A stretch of DNA of 64,000 nt, taken from positions 7,411-71,410 of the forward strand of contig CAWKNX010000007.1 in NCBI GenBank assembly GCA_963851085.1, read 5' to 3'. Made by a program: the position numbers and the translations under genes. The notes under the pieces are model-generated. The model worked only from the letters and a program-made list of their open reading frames with translations. It did no database searches and had not been told where the DNA came from. This document shows positions 28,279 to 38,074 of this stretch, piece after piece. The DNA is from DATFVJ01 sp963851085. Lineage in GTDB: Bacteria; Actinomycetota; Actinomycetes; Streptosporangiales; Streptosporangiaceae. Positions within the stretch are counted from its first letter, which is position 1. Each line of letters starts with the position of its first letter.

Positions 28279-28441
28279 AAGCCCGGCGCTGCCCGGGCCG
28301 CGGCCATCCGCCCGGATCATGATCCATGGCCGGTTGGGCACCAGATTTCACGGGTAACCCACCACGATCATGGAAAACCCCCACCGGGCAGTGACGGGCG
28401 GGCCATTCCGCTGCAACCCCGGCATCGAACTCATCCGCTGG

Positions 28442-28561
28442 GGGTTGCAGCACCAGCAGGAGGCATTCGCCGGATTGCAGCACCAGCAGGAGGCATTCGC
28501 CGGATTGCAGCACCAGCAAGAGGCATTCGCCGGATTGCAGCACCAGCAACGGGGCATCGCT
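28442..28561. repeat. 30-bp tandem repeat, four units
   Basis: Units start at 28442, 28472, 28502 and 28532 with GGATTGCAGCACCAGCAGG (first base pattern GGGTT in unit 1); the last unit has degenerated. An open frame across it (LQHQQEAFAG repeated) has no other gene-like feature. It lies ~260 bases before glnE. Confidence 0.85.
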
Positions 28562-28820
28562 GGAGTTGCAGTGTTGATTGTTGAGGTGAAGCGGTACCAG
28601 TAGTTTCTGAGTGGTTTTGGGGCGAACGAGGGCGAACGGTGCGAACGGTGGTGACCGTGCAGGACTGCCACGGGTGCGAGGTGCTTGTCACCGCGAATCG
28701 CTGCGAACCGTCCCGGAAAGCGGATATTCCGGACATCGGCACGACGGTTTGGGGTGGCGACGTCCGAGTACGACAGCTCCCGGCCGGCCGGAGACCGTTG
28801 CGCGGCATTACGGTTCTAGG

Positions 28821-31800
28821 GTGAGCACGCCGCGCGCAGGCACGTTGGCGGGCACGCTTGCCCGGATGGGTTTCGCCGACCCCGCTCGGGCTGAACATCT
28901 GATCACGGAGGAGCTCCGGTTCGAGCCAGACGGCGCGGATGCCGACGTGCTCGCGGCGATCGCCGCCGCGGCCGATCCCGATCTCGCGCTTGGCGCCCTT
29001 GCCGCGCTCGTCCAGCGCAGCGGCGACGGCCCTGGGGAGGAGTTGCGTGCCGCGCTGCGGAATGAGCGGGGTCTTCGGGACCGGCTCACCGCGGTACTCG
29101 GAGCGAGCGCCGCGCTCGGCGATCAACTCCACCGGCACCCTGACGACTGGCGGGTGTTGCGCGGCCCGGACGGGCTGCGCCGCCCAGCCGCGGGGGAGGC
29201 GCGCGCCGCCCTGCTGACCGCCGTTGGGGCCGATCCCTACGACGCGGAGCCGGTTGCGGCTTCGCCTGGCCCATCCCAGGGGGTGAGGCCTTTCCAGGGA
29301 GCGGGTTCTTCTCACGGGGCCGGTCCTTCCCAGGCGGGTTCTTCCCAGCGGGAGGGCCCATCCCAGGGACTTGGCCCCGCCAAGCGGACGAGCGCTGCAG
29401 GAGGCGCCCCCTACGTCCCGGCCGTGCCCGGCGCGCGGAGTGTGCCCGTCGCGCCGGGCAGCGCTTCCGCAACCCCTGCTGGTCGCACCCACGGATTCGA
29501 TCCGGTCAGCGCGCTCCGCCTGGTGTACCGCCGACGGCTCATGCATCTGGCGGCACGCGATCTGACCGGCGCCGCGGCGTTCGAGGATGTCACGGCGGAA
29601 CTCGCCGATCTCGCGGCGGCCGCGCTTGACGGCGCCCTAGCAATCGCGCGTAGCCAGCTTCGCGCTGGCGACCGCGCTGGCGAGCGGGCGAGCCGGCCTG
29701 GCAGCGACCACGCCCGCGGGTACCCCGATGGTCCCGTTCCCTTCCGCCTGGCCGTGATCGGCATGGGAAAGTGCGGCGCCCACGAGCTCAACTACGTCAG
29801 CGACGTCGACGTCATTTTCGTCGCAGAACCCGTCCAGGGCCTGGCGGGGGCAGCGGAGGGCACAGCAGGTCCGGACGAGCGCGGAGCGCTCTCGGCAGCG
29901 ACGAAGCTGGCCAGCGCGATGATGCGGGTCTGCTCGCAGAGCGCGCCGGAACCACCGCTCTGGCAGGTGGACGCGAACCTGCGCCCGGAGGGGCGCAGTG
30001 GCCAGCTGGTGCGGACCCTGGCGAGCCACCGTGCCTACTACGAGCGTTGGGCGAAGACATGGGAGTTCCAGGCGCTGCTGAAGGCCCGCCCAATCGCGGG
30101 CGACCTCGAACTCGGCGCCCGGTATGTCGAGACAATGGCACCCCTGGTGTGGCAGGCGTCGCAGCGCGAGAACTTTGTCGAGGATGTACAGGCGATGCGC
30201 CGCCGCGTCGAAGACGCGATACCGCGCGAACAGGCGGGACGTCAGCTGAAGCTCGGCCCTGGCGGGCTCCGTGACATCGAGTTCGCGGTGCAGTTGCTGC
30301 AACTGGTGCACGGCCGCGCCGACGAGAGGCTGCGCGACTCAGCCACCCTCCCGGCGCTCGCCGCGCTTTCCCGCGGCGGTTACGTGGGCCGCGAGGACGC
30401 GGCCGACCTGGCCGCCGCATACCAGTTCCTGCGGCAGGTGGAACACCTGCTCCAGCTGAAGCATCTGCGGCGCACGCACGTTGTCCCGGCCGAGAAAGAC
30501 ACCGCCGCGCGGCGCAGCCTCGGCCGGGCGCTGCGGGCATTCGAGCTACCTAACGGCGACGGCCAGGACACCAGGCCCGCGCAGCGTGGACCCCGCGGCC
30601 GAGTTCACCGCGCAGTGGCGCAAGCACACCCTCGTGGCACGCCGTCTGCACGAGAAGCTGTTCTACCGCCCGCTGCTGCAAGCCGTGGCGCGGCTTCCAG
30701 GCGACGCCGTCACGGCTGACGCCGGACGCGGCCCGGGCGCGGCTCGAAGCGCTTGGCTACGAAGATCCGGCCGGTGCGCTGCGGCACATCGAGGCGCTTA
30801 TCGCGGGCGTGTCAAGGCGCGCGGCGATCCAGCGCACGTTGCTTCCCGTCATGCTCGGCTGGTTCGCCGACGCGCCACAACCCGACGCCGGGTTGCTCGC
30901 TTTCCGCCAGGTCAGCGAGGCACTAGGGCGGACGCCCTGGTATCTGCGGCTGCTCAGGGACGAAGTCCAGGTCGCCGAGCGGATGGCATTCGTGCTCGCT
31001 TCGAGCAGGTATGCCACCGCGTTGTTGCTGCGAGCTCCTGAGACGGTGAAATTGCTCGCCGACGACGCCGAGCTTGGCCCGCGGCCGCGCGAGCGCGCTG
31101 ACCGCTGAGGCGCTCGCCGCCGTCGGCCCGCCACGACAGTGCCGAGGAGGCGGTCGCGGCAGTCCGCGCGCTGCGCGCACGCGAGCTGCTGCGCACCGCC
31201 GTGGCGAGCCTGCTCGGCCGCATCGGGATCGAGGAGAAGCGGCGAGGCACTCACCACGATCACGGCCGTGACAGTGACGGGGCACTCGAGGCCGCGATCA
31301 AGAAGGTCGAGCTCGAGCTGCGCTCGCCGCTACCGACCCGGATGTCCGTGGTGGCGATGGGCCGGTTCGGCGGCCACGAGATGGGTTTCGCCAGCGATGC
31401 CGACGTCATATTCGTGCACGAACCACTGCCAGGTGCGGACGACGGCAGAGTCCACCCGCGCCGCGCACGCGGTGGCGGAGGAGTTGCGGCGGCTGCTGGC
31501 CATGCCCGCGCCCGACCCGCCGCTGAACATCGACCCGGACCTGCGCCCTGAGGGCCGTCAGGGGCCGCTCGTGCGTACTCTCGCCTCCTACGCGGAGTAC
31601 TACCGGCGCTGGTCGGCGCCATGGGAGAGCCAGGCGCTGCTGCGCGCCGAGCCCGTGGCGGGAGACCCGCAGCTCGGCGAGCGTTTTGTCGCGCTCGCGG
31701 ACCGGCTGCGCTATCCAGACGGTGGGATCGACCACGCGCCGTTAGGGAGATTAGGCGGATAAAAGCGAGGATTGAAGCCGAACGGCTGCCGCGGGGTGCC

Positions 31801-32195
31801 GATCCGGTCGGCCACCTCAAGCTCGGGCGTGGTGGCCTGGCCGACGTCGAGTGGGTCGTGCAACTGCTCCAGTTGCGGCACGCGTACGCGACGCCCGGAC
31901 TGCGGACCACCCGCACGCTCGCCGCGCTAGACGCGGCGGCGGATGCAGGGCTGATCACGGGTGAGGACGCGGAGGTGCTCGCCACAGCATGGCGGCTGGC
32001 GAGCCAGGATCAGGGACGCGGTCATGCTCGGTCCGCGGGCGGCCGGGTGACACGCTGCCCTCCGCGCCGCGCGAGCTTGCGGCGGTCGCCCGGGTGCTCG
32101 GCTACCGGCCGGGGGAGAGCGGCAAGCTGATCGACGATCAGCGGCGTGCGGCGCGGCGCGCGCGTGCGGTGATGGAGAGGATCTTCTATGACTAG
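28821..32195 (+). CDS. glnE: Bifunctional glutamine synthetase adenylyltransferase/deadenylase (frameshifted)
   Basis: GlnE adds or removes AMP on the regulatory Tyr of GlnA. Both nucleotidyltransferase halves are visible: first IGMGKCGAHELNYVSDVDVI (~residue 315), WQVDANLRPEGRSGQLVRTL and KLGPGGLRDIEFAVQLLQL; second VVAMGRFGGHEMGFASDADV, NIDPDLRPEGRQGPLVRTLA and LKLGRGGLADVEWVVQLLQL. The end KLIDDQRRAARRARAVMERI is typical. The first half is intact to ~30550; after that at least six frame changes occur (near 30560, 30715, 31080, 31255, 31440, 31745 and 32010). A Gly/Pro/Ser/Gln linker of ~65 residues follows residue ~150. The start is GTG. Confidence 0.85.
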
Positions 32196-33150
32196 CCGTC
32201 GCCTTGCCTATGCGGCGGCCGTGTGCTGGGTGGCCCTGGCCGCCGGGTGCGGCGGTAACGCGCCCGCGGCCGGGGCAGGATCGGCAACGCCTGGCACGGC
32301 GCTGCCAGGCGCCGGGGCGTCGAACACTGCGGCGGCTGGCCCATCGGCGGCCAGTTCATCCGGGGCCAGCTTGTCCGGACGCGCCGTAGTGCCCGTATTC
32401 GCTCACATCGTGCTTGTCGTGATGGAAAACCATTCGTACGGCGACATTATCGGCAACCCCGCGGCGCCCTTCGTCAACAGCCTGGCGCGCCAGGGCGCGC
32501 TCTTCACCCGGTCGTTCGCGGTGAGCCACCCGAGCGAGCCGAACTACCTGGCGCTCTTCTCCGGCACTACCCACGGCATCAGCGACGACAGTTGCCCGCA
32601 TACGTTCCAGGCGCCGAACCTGGCCGCGGATCTCGCCGCCGCGGGCAGGACCTTCGCCGGCTATGCGGAGGGCATCCCGGCCACGGGCTCGCCGGTCTGC
32701 GTCAGCGGCAACTACGCACGCAAGCACGTGCCCTGGGTGAATTTCCCGAACGTGCCCGTTTCCGCGAGCCAGCCGTTCTCGAGGTTTCCCGTATCGGCTC
32801 CCGCCCAGCTGCCGACGGTGTCCTGGGTGATCCCCAATCTGTGCCACGACATGCACGATTGCTCCGTCGCGACCGGGGATTCCTGGCTGGGGCGCAACCT
32901 GGGCGGTTATGCCCATTGGGCGATGACTCATCACAGCCTGCTCATCGTCACCTGGGACGAGGACGACGGCAGCGCGGCGAACCAGATTCCGACGATCTTC
33001 GTCGGCCAGGCCGTCAGGCCGGGCAGATACGGTCAGCGGATCACTCACTACAACGTGCTCGCGACGATCGAAGCCGCCTATCACCTGCGCCGTGATGGTC
33101 ATGCGGCCACGGCCGCGCCGATCACCGGAATCTGGGCCGGTGCCCGATAG
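32188..33150 (+). CDS. Lipoprotein phosphoesterase (acid phosphatase / phospholipase C-like)
   Basis: 320 aa. A signal peptide with lipobox LAAGC puts the Cys at residue ~21, so the protein is lipid-anchored outside. After a 45-residue Ala/Gly/Ser linker comes the alkaline-phosphatase-fold domain of the AcpA/PLC group: HIVLVVMENHSYGDIIGN (metal and nucleophile area), SHPSEPNYLALFSGTTHGIS, VIPNLCHDMHDC and LLIVTWDEDDG (metal Asp pair), then THYNVLATIEAAYHL. It would release phosphate from organic esters or phospholipids. The ATG overlaps the glnE stop by eight bases; a functional link to nitrogen control is not implied. Confidence 0.88.
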   Translation: MTSRRLAYAAAVCWVALAAGCGGNAPAAGAGSATPGTALPGAGASNTAAAGPSAASSSGASLSGRAVVPVFAHIVLVVMENHSYGDIIGNPAAPFVNSLARQGALFTRSFAVSHPSEPNYLALFSGTTHGISDDSCPHTFQAPNLAADLAAAGRTFAGYAEGIPATGSPVCVSGNYARKHVPWVNFPNVPVSASQPFSRFPVSAPAQLPTVSWVIPNLCHDMHDCSVATGDSWLGRNLGGYAHWAMTHHSLLIVTWDEDDGSAANQIPTIFVGQAVRPGRYGQRITHYNVLATIEAAYHLRRDGHAATAAPITGIWAGAR

Positions 33151-33316
33151 GCGGTGCGTCAACGTCCGGGCGACCGTCAGCCTCACGCGCGCCTGGTCGT
33201 AGGTGCGCCTGGTTCGTAGGGTGCGCCGGACGTTGGTGTGCGTGGGGCCTGGCGTGCGCCGGACCTCGGCGTTCACCATGCCTTGGGTGCGGCCTGCCCG
33301 TGGTGTTCTGGCCGGG

Positions 33317-33365
33317 CACGCGACGGGCGGGCCCGGCCGCGTAGGCCGCGCCCGCCCGTCGCGTG
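33317..33365. terminator. Bidirectional hairpin terminator
   Basis: A 15-bp perfect stem, CACGCGACGGGCGGG paired with CCCGCCCGTCGCGTG, lies around a 19-base loop between the convergent phosphoesterase and LPXTG genes. There is no U-tract, as is common in actinobacteria. Confidence 0.65.
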
Positions 33366-33377
33366 CGTGACAGCTCG

Positions 33378-34965
33378 TTACCGCTGTCTGCGGCCGCGCG
33401 TCCGAACCCCGATCAGGGCGAGGATGCCCAGCCCGACGAGTCCTGCGCCGACGAGGGTGGCCTGCAGCAGCGGCGCACCGGTTGTGGGCAGCGCTGGCGG
33501 TGCTGAACCCGGATGGCTAGGTCCGGCCTGGCCTGGAGCCCGGAGAGCCAGGGGTGTGCGGCGCCCGAGGTGCGGGTGGTGTCTGTAGTGCCCGCGGTGT
33601 CTGTGGCGCGGAGGGCGTGTGTGGCGCGGAGGGCGTGTGTGGCGCGGAGGGCGTGTGTGACGAGTGCGGCGCGCACGGGGCGCCCGAGGAGCCGGTCGAG
33701 TGTGCGGAGCCGGTGGAGTGCGACGAGCCCGTGGAGTGCGAGGTCGAGCCCGACGAGCCGGTGGAGTGTGAGCCGGTCGAGTGCGAGCCCGTGGAGTTCG
33801 ACGAGCCGGTCGAGTGCGAGCCCGACGAGCCCGTGGAGTTCGACGAGCCGGTCGAGTGCGAGCCCGACGAGCCCGTGGAGTTCGACGAGCCGGTCGAGTG
33901 CGAGCCGGTGGAGTGCGAGCCGGTCGAGTGCGAGCCCGTGGAGTGACGAGCCGGTGGAGTGCGAGCCGTGGAGTGCGAGCCAGTGGAGTGCGACGAGCCC
34001 GTCGAGTGCGAGGAGCCCGTGGAGCGCGAGGTCGAGCCCGACGAGCCGGTGGAGTGCGACGAGCCGGTGGAGTGCGACGAGCCGGTGGAGTGCGACGAGC
34101 CGGTGGAGTGCGACGAGCCAGTGGAGTGCGAGGTCGAGCTCGACGAGCCGGTGGAGTGCGACGAGCCGGTCGAGCCAGAACCTGGAGCGCATCGGGAACG
34201 TGACGTCTCCGGTGCTGTCCCAGCGGAGTGCGCTGGTTTCGCCTGAATCACGGTCGTGATCTTGGTTTCTGGGGTGCCGATGGAGTTCCCCGTCATCGGG
34301 CCATGGCACTTGACATGGGTGATCTGTGCCGTCACGGTGAGGCGCTGCGCAAGTGAGGGCAGGCTTGAACGCGACGCAGCAGCGGCGCGCATCCCGGTGG
34401 CGCTGGCGGTCTGCGCGTCGGCCACGCGGGCACTGGTGGGCTGAACCCCGCCCCTGCTGACCCTCGCCCTGATCATCACCGATGCCCCGCTCGCCGGGCC
34501 GATCCTGGAGAATGTGCAGTGAGCTATCTGCCTGTTCATCGTGCACGCCGCGACCTTGGACCTCAATGTCATGCCGGCCATGCCTGGCGGGAAGGCCACG
34601 GATAGATGGATCGACCGTACGGCCGACCTGCCGAGGTTCGTGATCGTCGCGGTGTAACGCAGGGCCTGGCCGCGGGCAGCGCTGCCCGGGCCGCCCAGCC
34701 GGACCTGCAGGCCGCGCGAGCGCCGCGCGGTCTTGCGGTGTCCCGTGCCGCGCGCGGGCCGCGTGCCGCGTGCATGGCGCACACCGCCGGAGTGCTGTGG
34801 GCCGTGCAGGACCGGCCCGGTGGCTGACATGGGCGTTGCCGCCAGGGAGTGGGCAGGCAACGCCGCATGCGTGCGGAAGGCAACGGCCGGTGCCGCCGCC
34901 ATCGCCAGTGCGGGTGCAAACATGACCGTGGCTGACACGGTCACCATGGTCAGGAGGCGGCGCAT
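33378..34965 (-). CDS. LPXTG-anchored surface protein with Ser/Thr/Gly/His repeat stalk (frameshifted)
   Basis: About 529 aa when joined. Order: signal peptide (MRRLLTMVTVSATVMFAPAL...AMAAAPA, residues 1-28); a basic linker; a DUF11/CARDB-like beta domain (LRYTATITNLGRSAVRSIHL ... SVAFPPGMAGMTL, ~90-165); a long stalk of STGSSH, STGSH and STGSSN units (~250-430); an SAPHTP-type tract; then, after a frame change near 33525, LPTTGAPLL, a hydrophobic helix (GAGLVGLGILALIGV) and the tail RTRGRRQR. This is a complete sortase sorting signal (LPTTG coded at 33477-33491). The protein should be covalently fixed to the wall. The stalk is likely glycosylated; its ligand is unknown. Confidence 0.8.
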
Positions 34966-35766
34966 GTATCCCCCGAATCACTTCAGATCGTGGCTATTTA
35001 ATTACGTTGAGTAACTAGCGTAGAGCCACACCGACTGCCCGCGCGGCATTTTCGACTTCGCGGTGCGTCGTGACCGCTGCCTGTCCCCGTCGCGCCGGCG
35101 GCCGGTTTGGTGCGTACCTCCCGTGACCTGTCAGTCTGTGCCCGGCCAGGGCCGGCCTCCTGGAGCCGCCCTGGCCGTGCTGGCCCGGGCGCCGCCACCC
35201 CATCGGCCGGGGCTGTGCTGGCCGAGGGCGGCCATCCCCGGCCGCCTGGACGCCCTGGGCTGCGCTCGCCAGGGACAGCGGCCCACGGAACGCCCGCTGT
35301 CATCAAGCGTGTCCGGTGGATGAACCGCGCTCGGGTTGTGGATGAGCCGGTGGACAAGGACGGTGCCCGGGGGATAACGGCGGGTGTCCTGTGGATGTGG
35401 TGTGGATGGCGAAAGAATCTTCAGATCGGTGCCATCTGGGTCTTGTGCCGCAGAACAGCAGGCAGTAGAACTGCTCTACCGCTGGAAACGGGAACCGCCC
35501 GGGGGAGACCCCGGGGACGCGGGAAGGGCCGGGAAGCTGGCGCTTCAGGCGGGTGTCTGGCACCGGCGGCGGGTCCTACGGGCGCGCTGGCTGAGTGATC
35601 GGCTGGTGTGCTGGCCGAGTGATCGGCCGGTGGTGCGGTGGGACTGGGCGAGGCCCCTCCATCTCATACATGGAGGGGCCTCGTCGCTTGCTGGGTATTC
35701 TGCCCGGGCCGCGGCCCGCCTGAACGCAGCGACACGCCGGCGATGCCAGCAACAAGCCCGCAAAAT
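34966..35766. other. Intergenic with hairpin at 35650-35682
   Basis: No convincing gene in ~800 bases. A strong hairpin (GAGGCCCCTCCAT / ATGGAGGGGCCTC) lies at 35650-35682, and a CCCGGGGGAGACCCCGGGG palindrome near 35500. A small RNA or two terminators is possible. Confidence 0.4.
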
Positions 35767-35812
35767 CGCCCTGGCCTGCGCCGCAGAGTGTCTCTGCGGC
35801 GCAGGCCAGGGC
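35767..35812 (-). terminator. Rho-independent terminator of glnA
   Basis: A 21-bp stem built from GCCCTGGCCTGCGCCGCAGAG and its complement with a tiny loop, followed on the minus strand by GATTTTG. It starts 16 bases after the glnA stop. Confidence 0.85.
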
Positions 35813-35828
35813 GAAGGCCTGATCAGAC

Positions 35829-37253
35829 TCAGACGTCGAAGTACAGCTCGAACTCGTGCGGATGCGGGCGCAGCCTGACCGGGTTGAGCTCGTTGGACCG
35901 CTTGTAGTCGATCCAGGTCTCGATCAGATCGGGGGTGAAGACCCCACCGTCGAGCAGGTAGTCATGGTCCGCCTCAAGGGTGTCCAGCACTTGCTCGAGC
36001 GAGCCAGGCACCTGCTGCACAGCCGCCGCTTCGTCTGGCGGCAGCTCGTACAGGTCCTTGTCCACCGGCTCCGGCGGCTCCACCTTGTTCTTGATCCCGT
36101 CGATGCCCGCCATGAGCATCGCGGCGAACGCGATGTAGGGGTTGCAGGACGGGTCGGGAACACGGAACTCCGCGCGCTTGGCCTTGGGGTTGGCACCGGT
36201 GATCGGGATCCGCACGCAGGCGGAGCGGTTGCGCTGCGAATACACCAGGTTGATGGGCGCCTCGAAGCCGGGCACCAACCGGTGGTAGGAGTTCGTCGTC
36301 GGGTTGGTGAAAGCGAGCAGAGAGGGCGCGTGCTTCAGCAGGCCGCCGATGTAGTAACGCCCGATGTCGGAAAGCCCGGCGTACCCCACCTCGTCGTAGA
36401 ACAGGGGAGTGCCGTCCTTCCAGATGCTCTGGTGGCAGTGCATGCCGGAGCCATTGTCGTCGAAGAGCGGCTTGGGCATGAACGTCACCGTCTTGCCGCG
36501 CTGGCGCGCCACGCTCTTCAGCACGTATTTGTACGTCATCAGCTTGTCGGCCATTTTGAGCAGGCTGTCGAACCGCATATCGATCTCGGCCTGACCGGCA
36601 GTACCGACCTCGTGGTGATGCATTTCCACCTCGATGCCGCAGTCGATGAGACCCCGGACCATCGCGGAGCGCAGGTCCGTGTAGTGGTCCATCGGCGGCA
36701 CCGGGAAGTATCCGCCCTTGTACCTCGGCTTGTAGGCGAGGTTGCCGCCTACCTCCTCACGGCCCGTGTTCCAGGCGCCTTCGATCGAGTCGAGGAAGTA
36801 GTAGCCGGCCGAGGCGACTCGTCTCGAACCGCGCGGAATCGAAAATGTAGAACTCGGCCTCTGGCCCGAAAAAGGCCGTGTCGCCGATTCCGGTGCCGCG
36901 CAGGTAGTCCTCGGCCTTACGGGCGATGTTGCGCGGATCGCGAGAGTAGGCCTCGCCAGTCAGCGGGTCGTGCACGAAGAAGGTGAGGTTCAGCGTCTTG
37001 TGCTCGCGGAACGGGTCGACGTACGCCGTCGTGACATCAGGCAGCAACAGCATGTCGGACTCGTGGATCTGCTGGAAGCCGCGGATCGAGGAACCGTCGA
37101 ACATCAGGCCATCGTCGAACACCTTCCGGTCGAAGGACTCGGCCGGCACCGTGAAGTGCTGCATATTCCTGGCAGGTCGCAGAACCTGACATCGATGAAC
37201 TGCACGTTCTCGGCCGCTATGTAGTCAAGTACCTCGTCGGCGCTTGTGAACAT
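35829..37253 (-). CDS. glnA: Glutamine synthetase, type I (frameshifted)
   Basis: 474 aa over two frame changes (near 37165 and 36820), the normal GSI-beta length. It makes glutamine from glutamate, ammonia and ATP. Motifs: LMFDGSSIRGFQQIHESDML, FFGPEAEFYIFDS, HHHEVGTAGQAEIDMRF, NGSGMHCHQSIWKDG, NSYHRLVPGFEAP, NRSACVRIP, DPSCNPYIAFAAML and KDLYELPPDE, in which the Tyr is the site that GlnE adenylylates. The ATG has GAGGGAGGG in front. Both breaks are inside the conserved N-terminal third, so real frameshifts would remove the organism's main GS. Sequence error is more likely. Confidence 0.93.
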
Positions 37254-37330
37254 CCGCCCTCCCTCAAAAAACCCATGCTGATGTGAGCCCGTGGCCTGCG
37301 ATGTAGCGCCTTGGACGCTAGGCGTTCACG

Positions 37331-37368
37331 GTTTCGATGCCGTGTCCCAAGTGTTTCACGTGTGTTAC
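37331..37368 (-). promoter_or_regulatory. Double GlnR box of the glnA promoter
   Basis: On the minus strand: GTAAC-n6-GAAAC-n6-GACAC-n6-GAAAC, i.e. two a/b site pairs in exact 22-bp phase, matching the GlnR consensus gTnAC-n6-GaAAc. It ends 78 bases before the glnA ATG. GlnR activates glnA under nitrogen limitation in related actinobacteria. Confidence 0.85.
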
Positions 37369-37550
37369 GGCACGAGTGACTCACGACATGCCGTAGGTGC
37401 GGATCTGTGCCCGCTGCGCTGGCCCGGGCGGGCCGGGCCCTGGGACCCTGGTCAGGCAGCACCGGTCGGCAGGCCGCGGAAGCGGACGAGCCGCAGTCTG
37501 GGCAGACCGCACCTGCGGCGGTCCCGGAGCGCTCGGATACCGTGGGGGAC

Positions 37551-37988
37551 GTGTCGGAGCGACGTTGGGCCGGATCCCGGATAACAGGCGCAGGTCCGGC
37601 CGAAGCCGTGAGCAGCTACCCGGGTGAGCGGCTTGGGCTGCAAGAACGCGGCAGCGGTGCCGTCGCGGGATACGGAGCGCGGTTCGTGGCTCTGTTGATC
37701 GACTGGGCGCTGTGCACGATCATCGCGCTTGCCGCACTTCACTCACAGTGGTGGACCTACGCCATCTTCGCCGTCGAGGTGTACCTGCTGACGGCGCTGA
37801 CGGGGTTCACGGTTGGCAAGCGGCTGCTCAGGCTGCGCGTCGTACGGCTTGACGGCAAGCCGGTCGGCTTCGCCTGGGCATTCGTCCGCACAGTCCTGCT
37901 GCTCGCCGTGATCCCGGCGTTCGTCGTCGACCGTGACATGCGCGGGCTGCACGATCGCGCCGCCAACACGGTCGTCGTCAGGATGTGA
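37551..37988 (+). CDS. RDD-family membrane protein
   Basis: About 145 aa. After a cytoplasmic start (MSERRWAGSRITGAGP) the RDD domain shows YGARFVALLIDWALCTIIAL (first helix with the R...D pair), a second helix (WWTYAIFAVEVYLLTALTGF), TVGKRLLRLRVVRLDG, a third helix (VRTVLLLAVIPAFVV) and DRDMRGLHDRAANTVVVR. I chose the GTG at 37551; the frame is open further upstream. The neighbours glnA and DUF4191 match the mycobacterial order. The function of this small RDD protein is unknown. Confidence 0.85.
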   Translation: MSERRWAGSRITGAGPAEAVSSYPGERLGLQERGSGAVAGYGARFVALLIDWALCTIIALAALHSQWWTYAIFAVEVYLLTALTGFTVGKRLLRLRVVRLDGKPVGFAWAFVRTVLLLAVIPAFVVDRDMRGLHDRAANTVVVRM

Positions 37989-37991
37989 GGT

Positions 37992-38009
37992 GCGGCACGC
38001 TGGTGCCGC
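37992..38009. terminator. Hairpin between convergent RDD and DUF4191 genes
   Basis: GCGGCAC-GCTG-GTGCCGC, seven base pairs, directly after the RDD stop. Confidence 0.5.
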
Positions 38010-38074
38010 CCGGATGACGCGGCCGTGAACCGGGCCGCCGAGCACGCCGTGCGCCGCGCCGTTGGGCAGCGGGA

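Larger units (their letters stand above)
27044..28372. mobile_element. Composite repeat B carrying an ISAzo13 remnant
   Basis: Left arm: CATGATCATGGGTG to 27121, including GGCTGTCAATATGCACCATC. Right arm: 28279 on, AAGCCCGGCGCTGCCCGGGC to CGGGTAACCCACCACGATCATG. Both arms match the 220-bp composite at 43560-43779, where a 53-bp MITE A lies at exactly the same inner site. So this copy is B with an IS in place of the MITE. Confidence 0.8.

Noticed and set aside
27698..28279. Plus-strand 193-codon frame over the IS remnant
   Set aside because: Antisense of the broken transposase.
30481..32195. Programmed frameshifting in glnE
   Set aside because: Too many sites, no slippery sequence shared among them, and many unrelated genes show the same pattern; indel errors fit better.
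33554..34246. Plus-strand frames rich in Glu-Cys-Pro-Val (VECEPDEPVEC)
   Set aside because: They are the antisense of the STGSSH stalk of the LPXTG protein; repeats keep all frames open.
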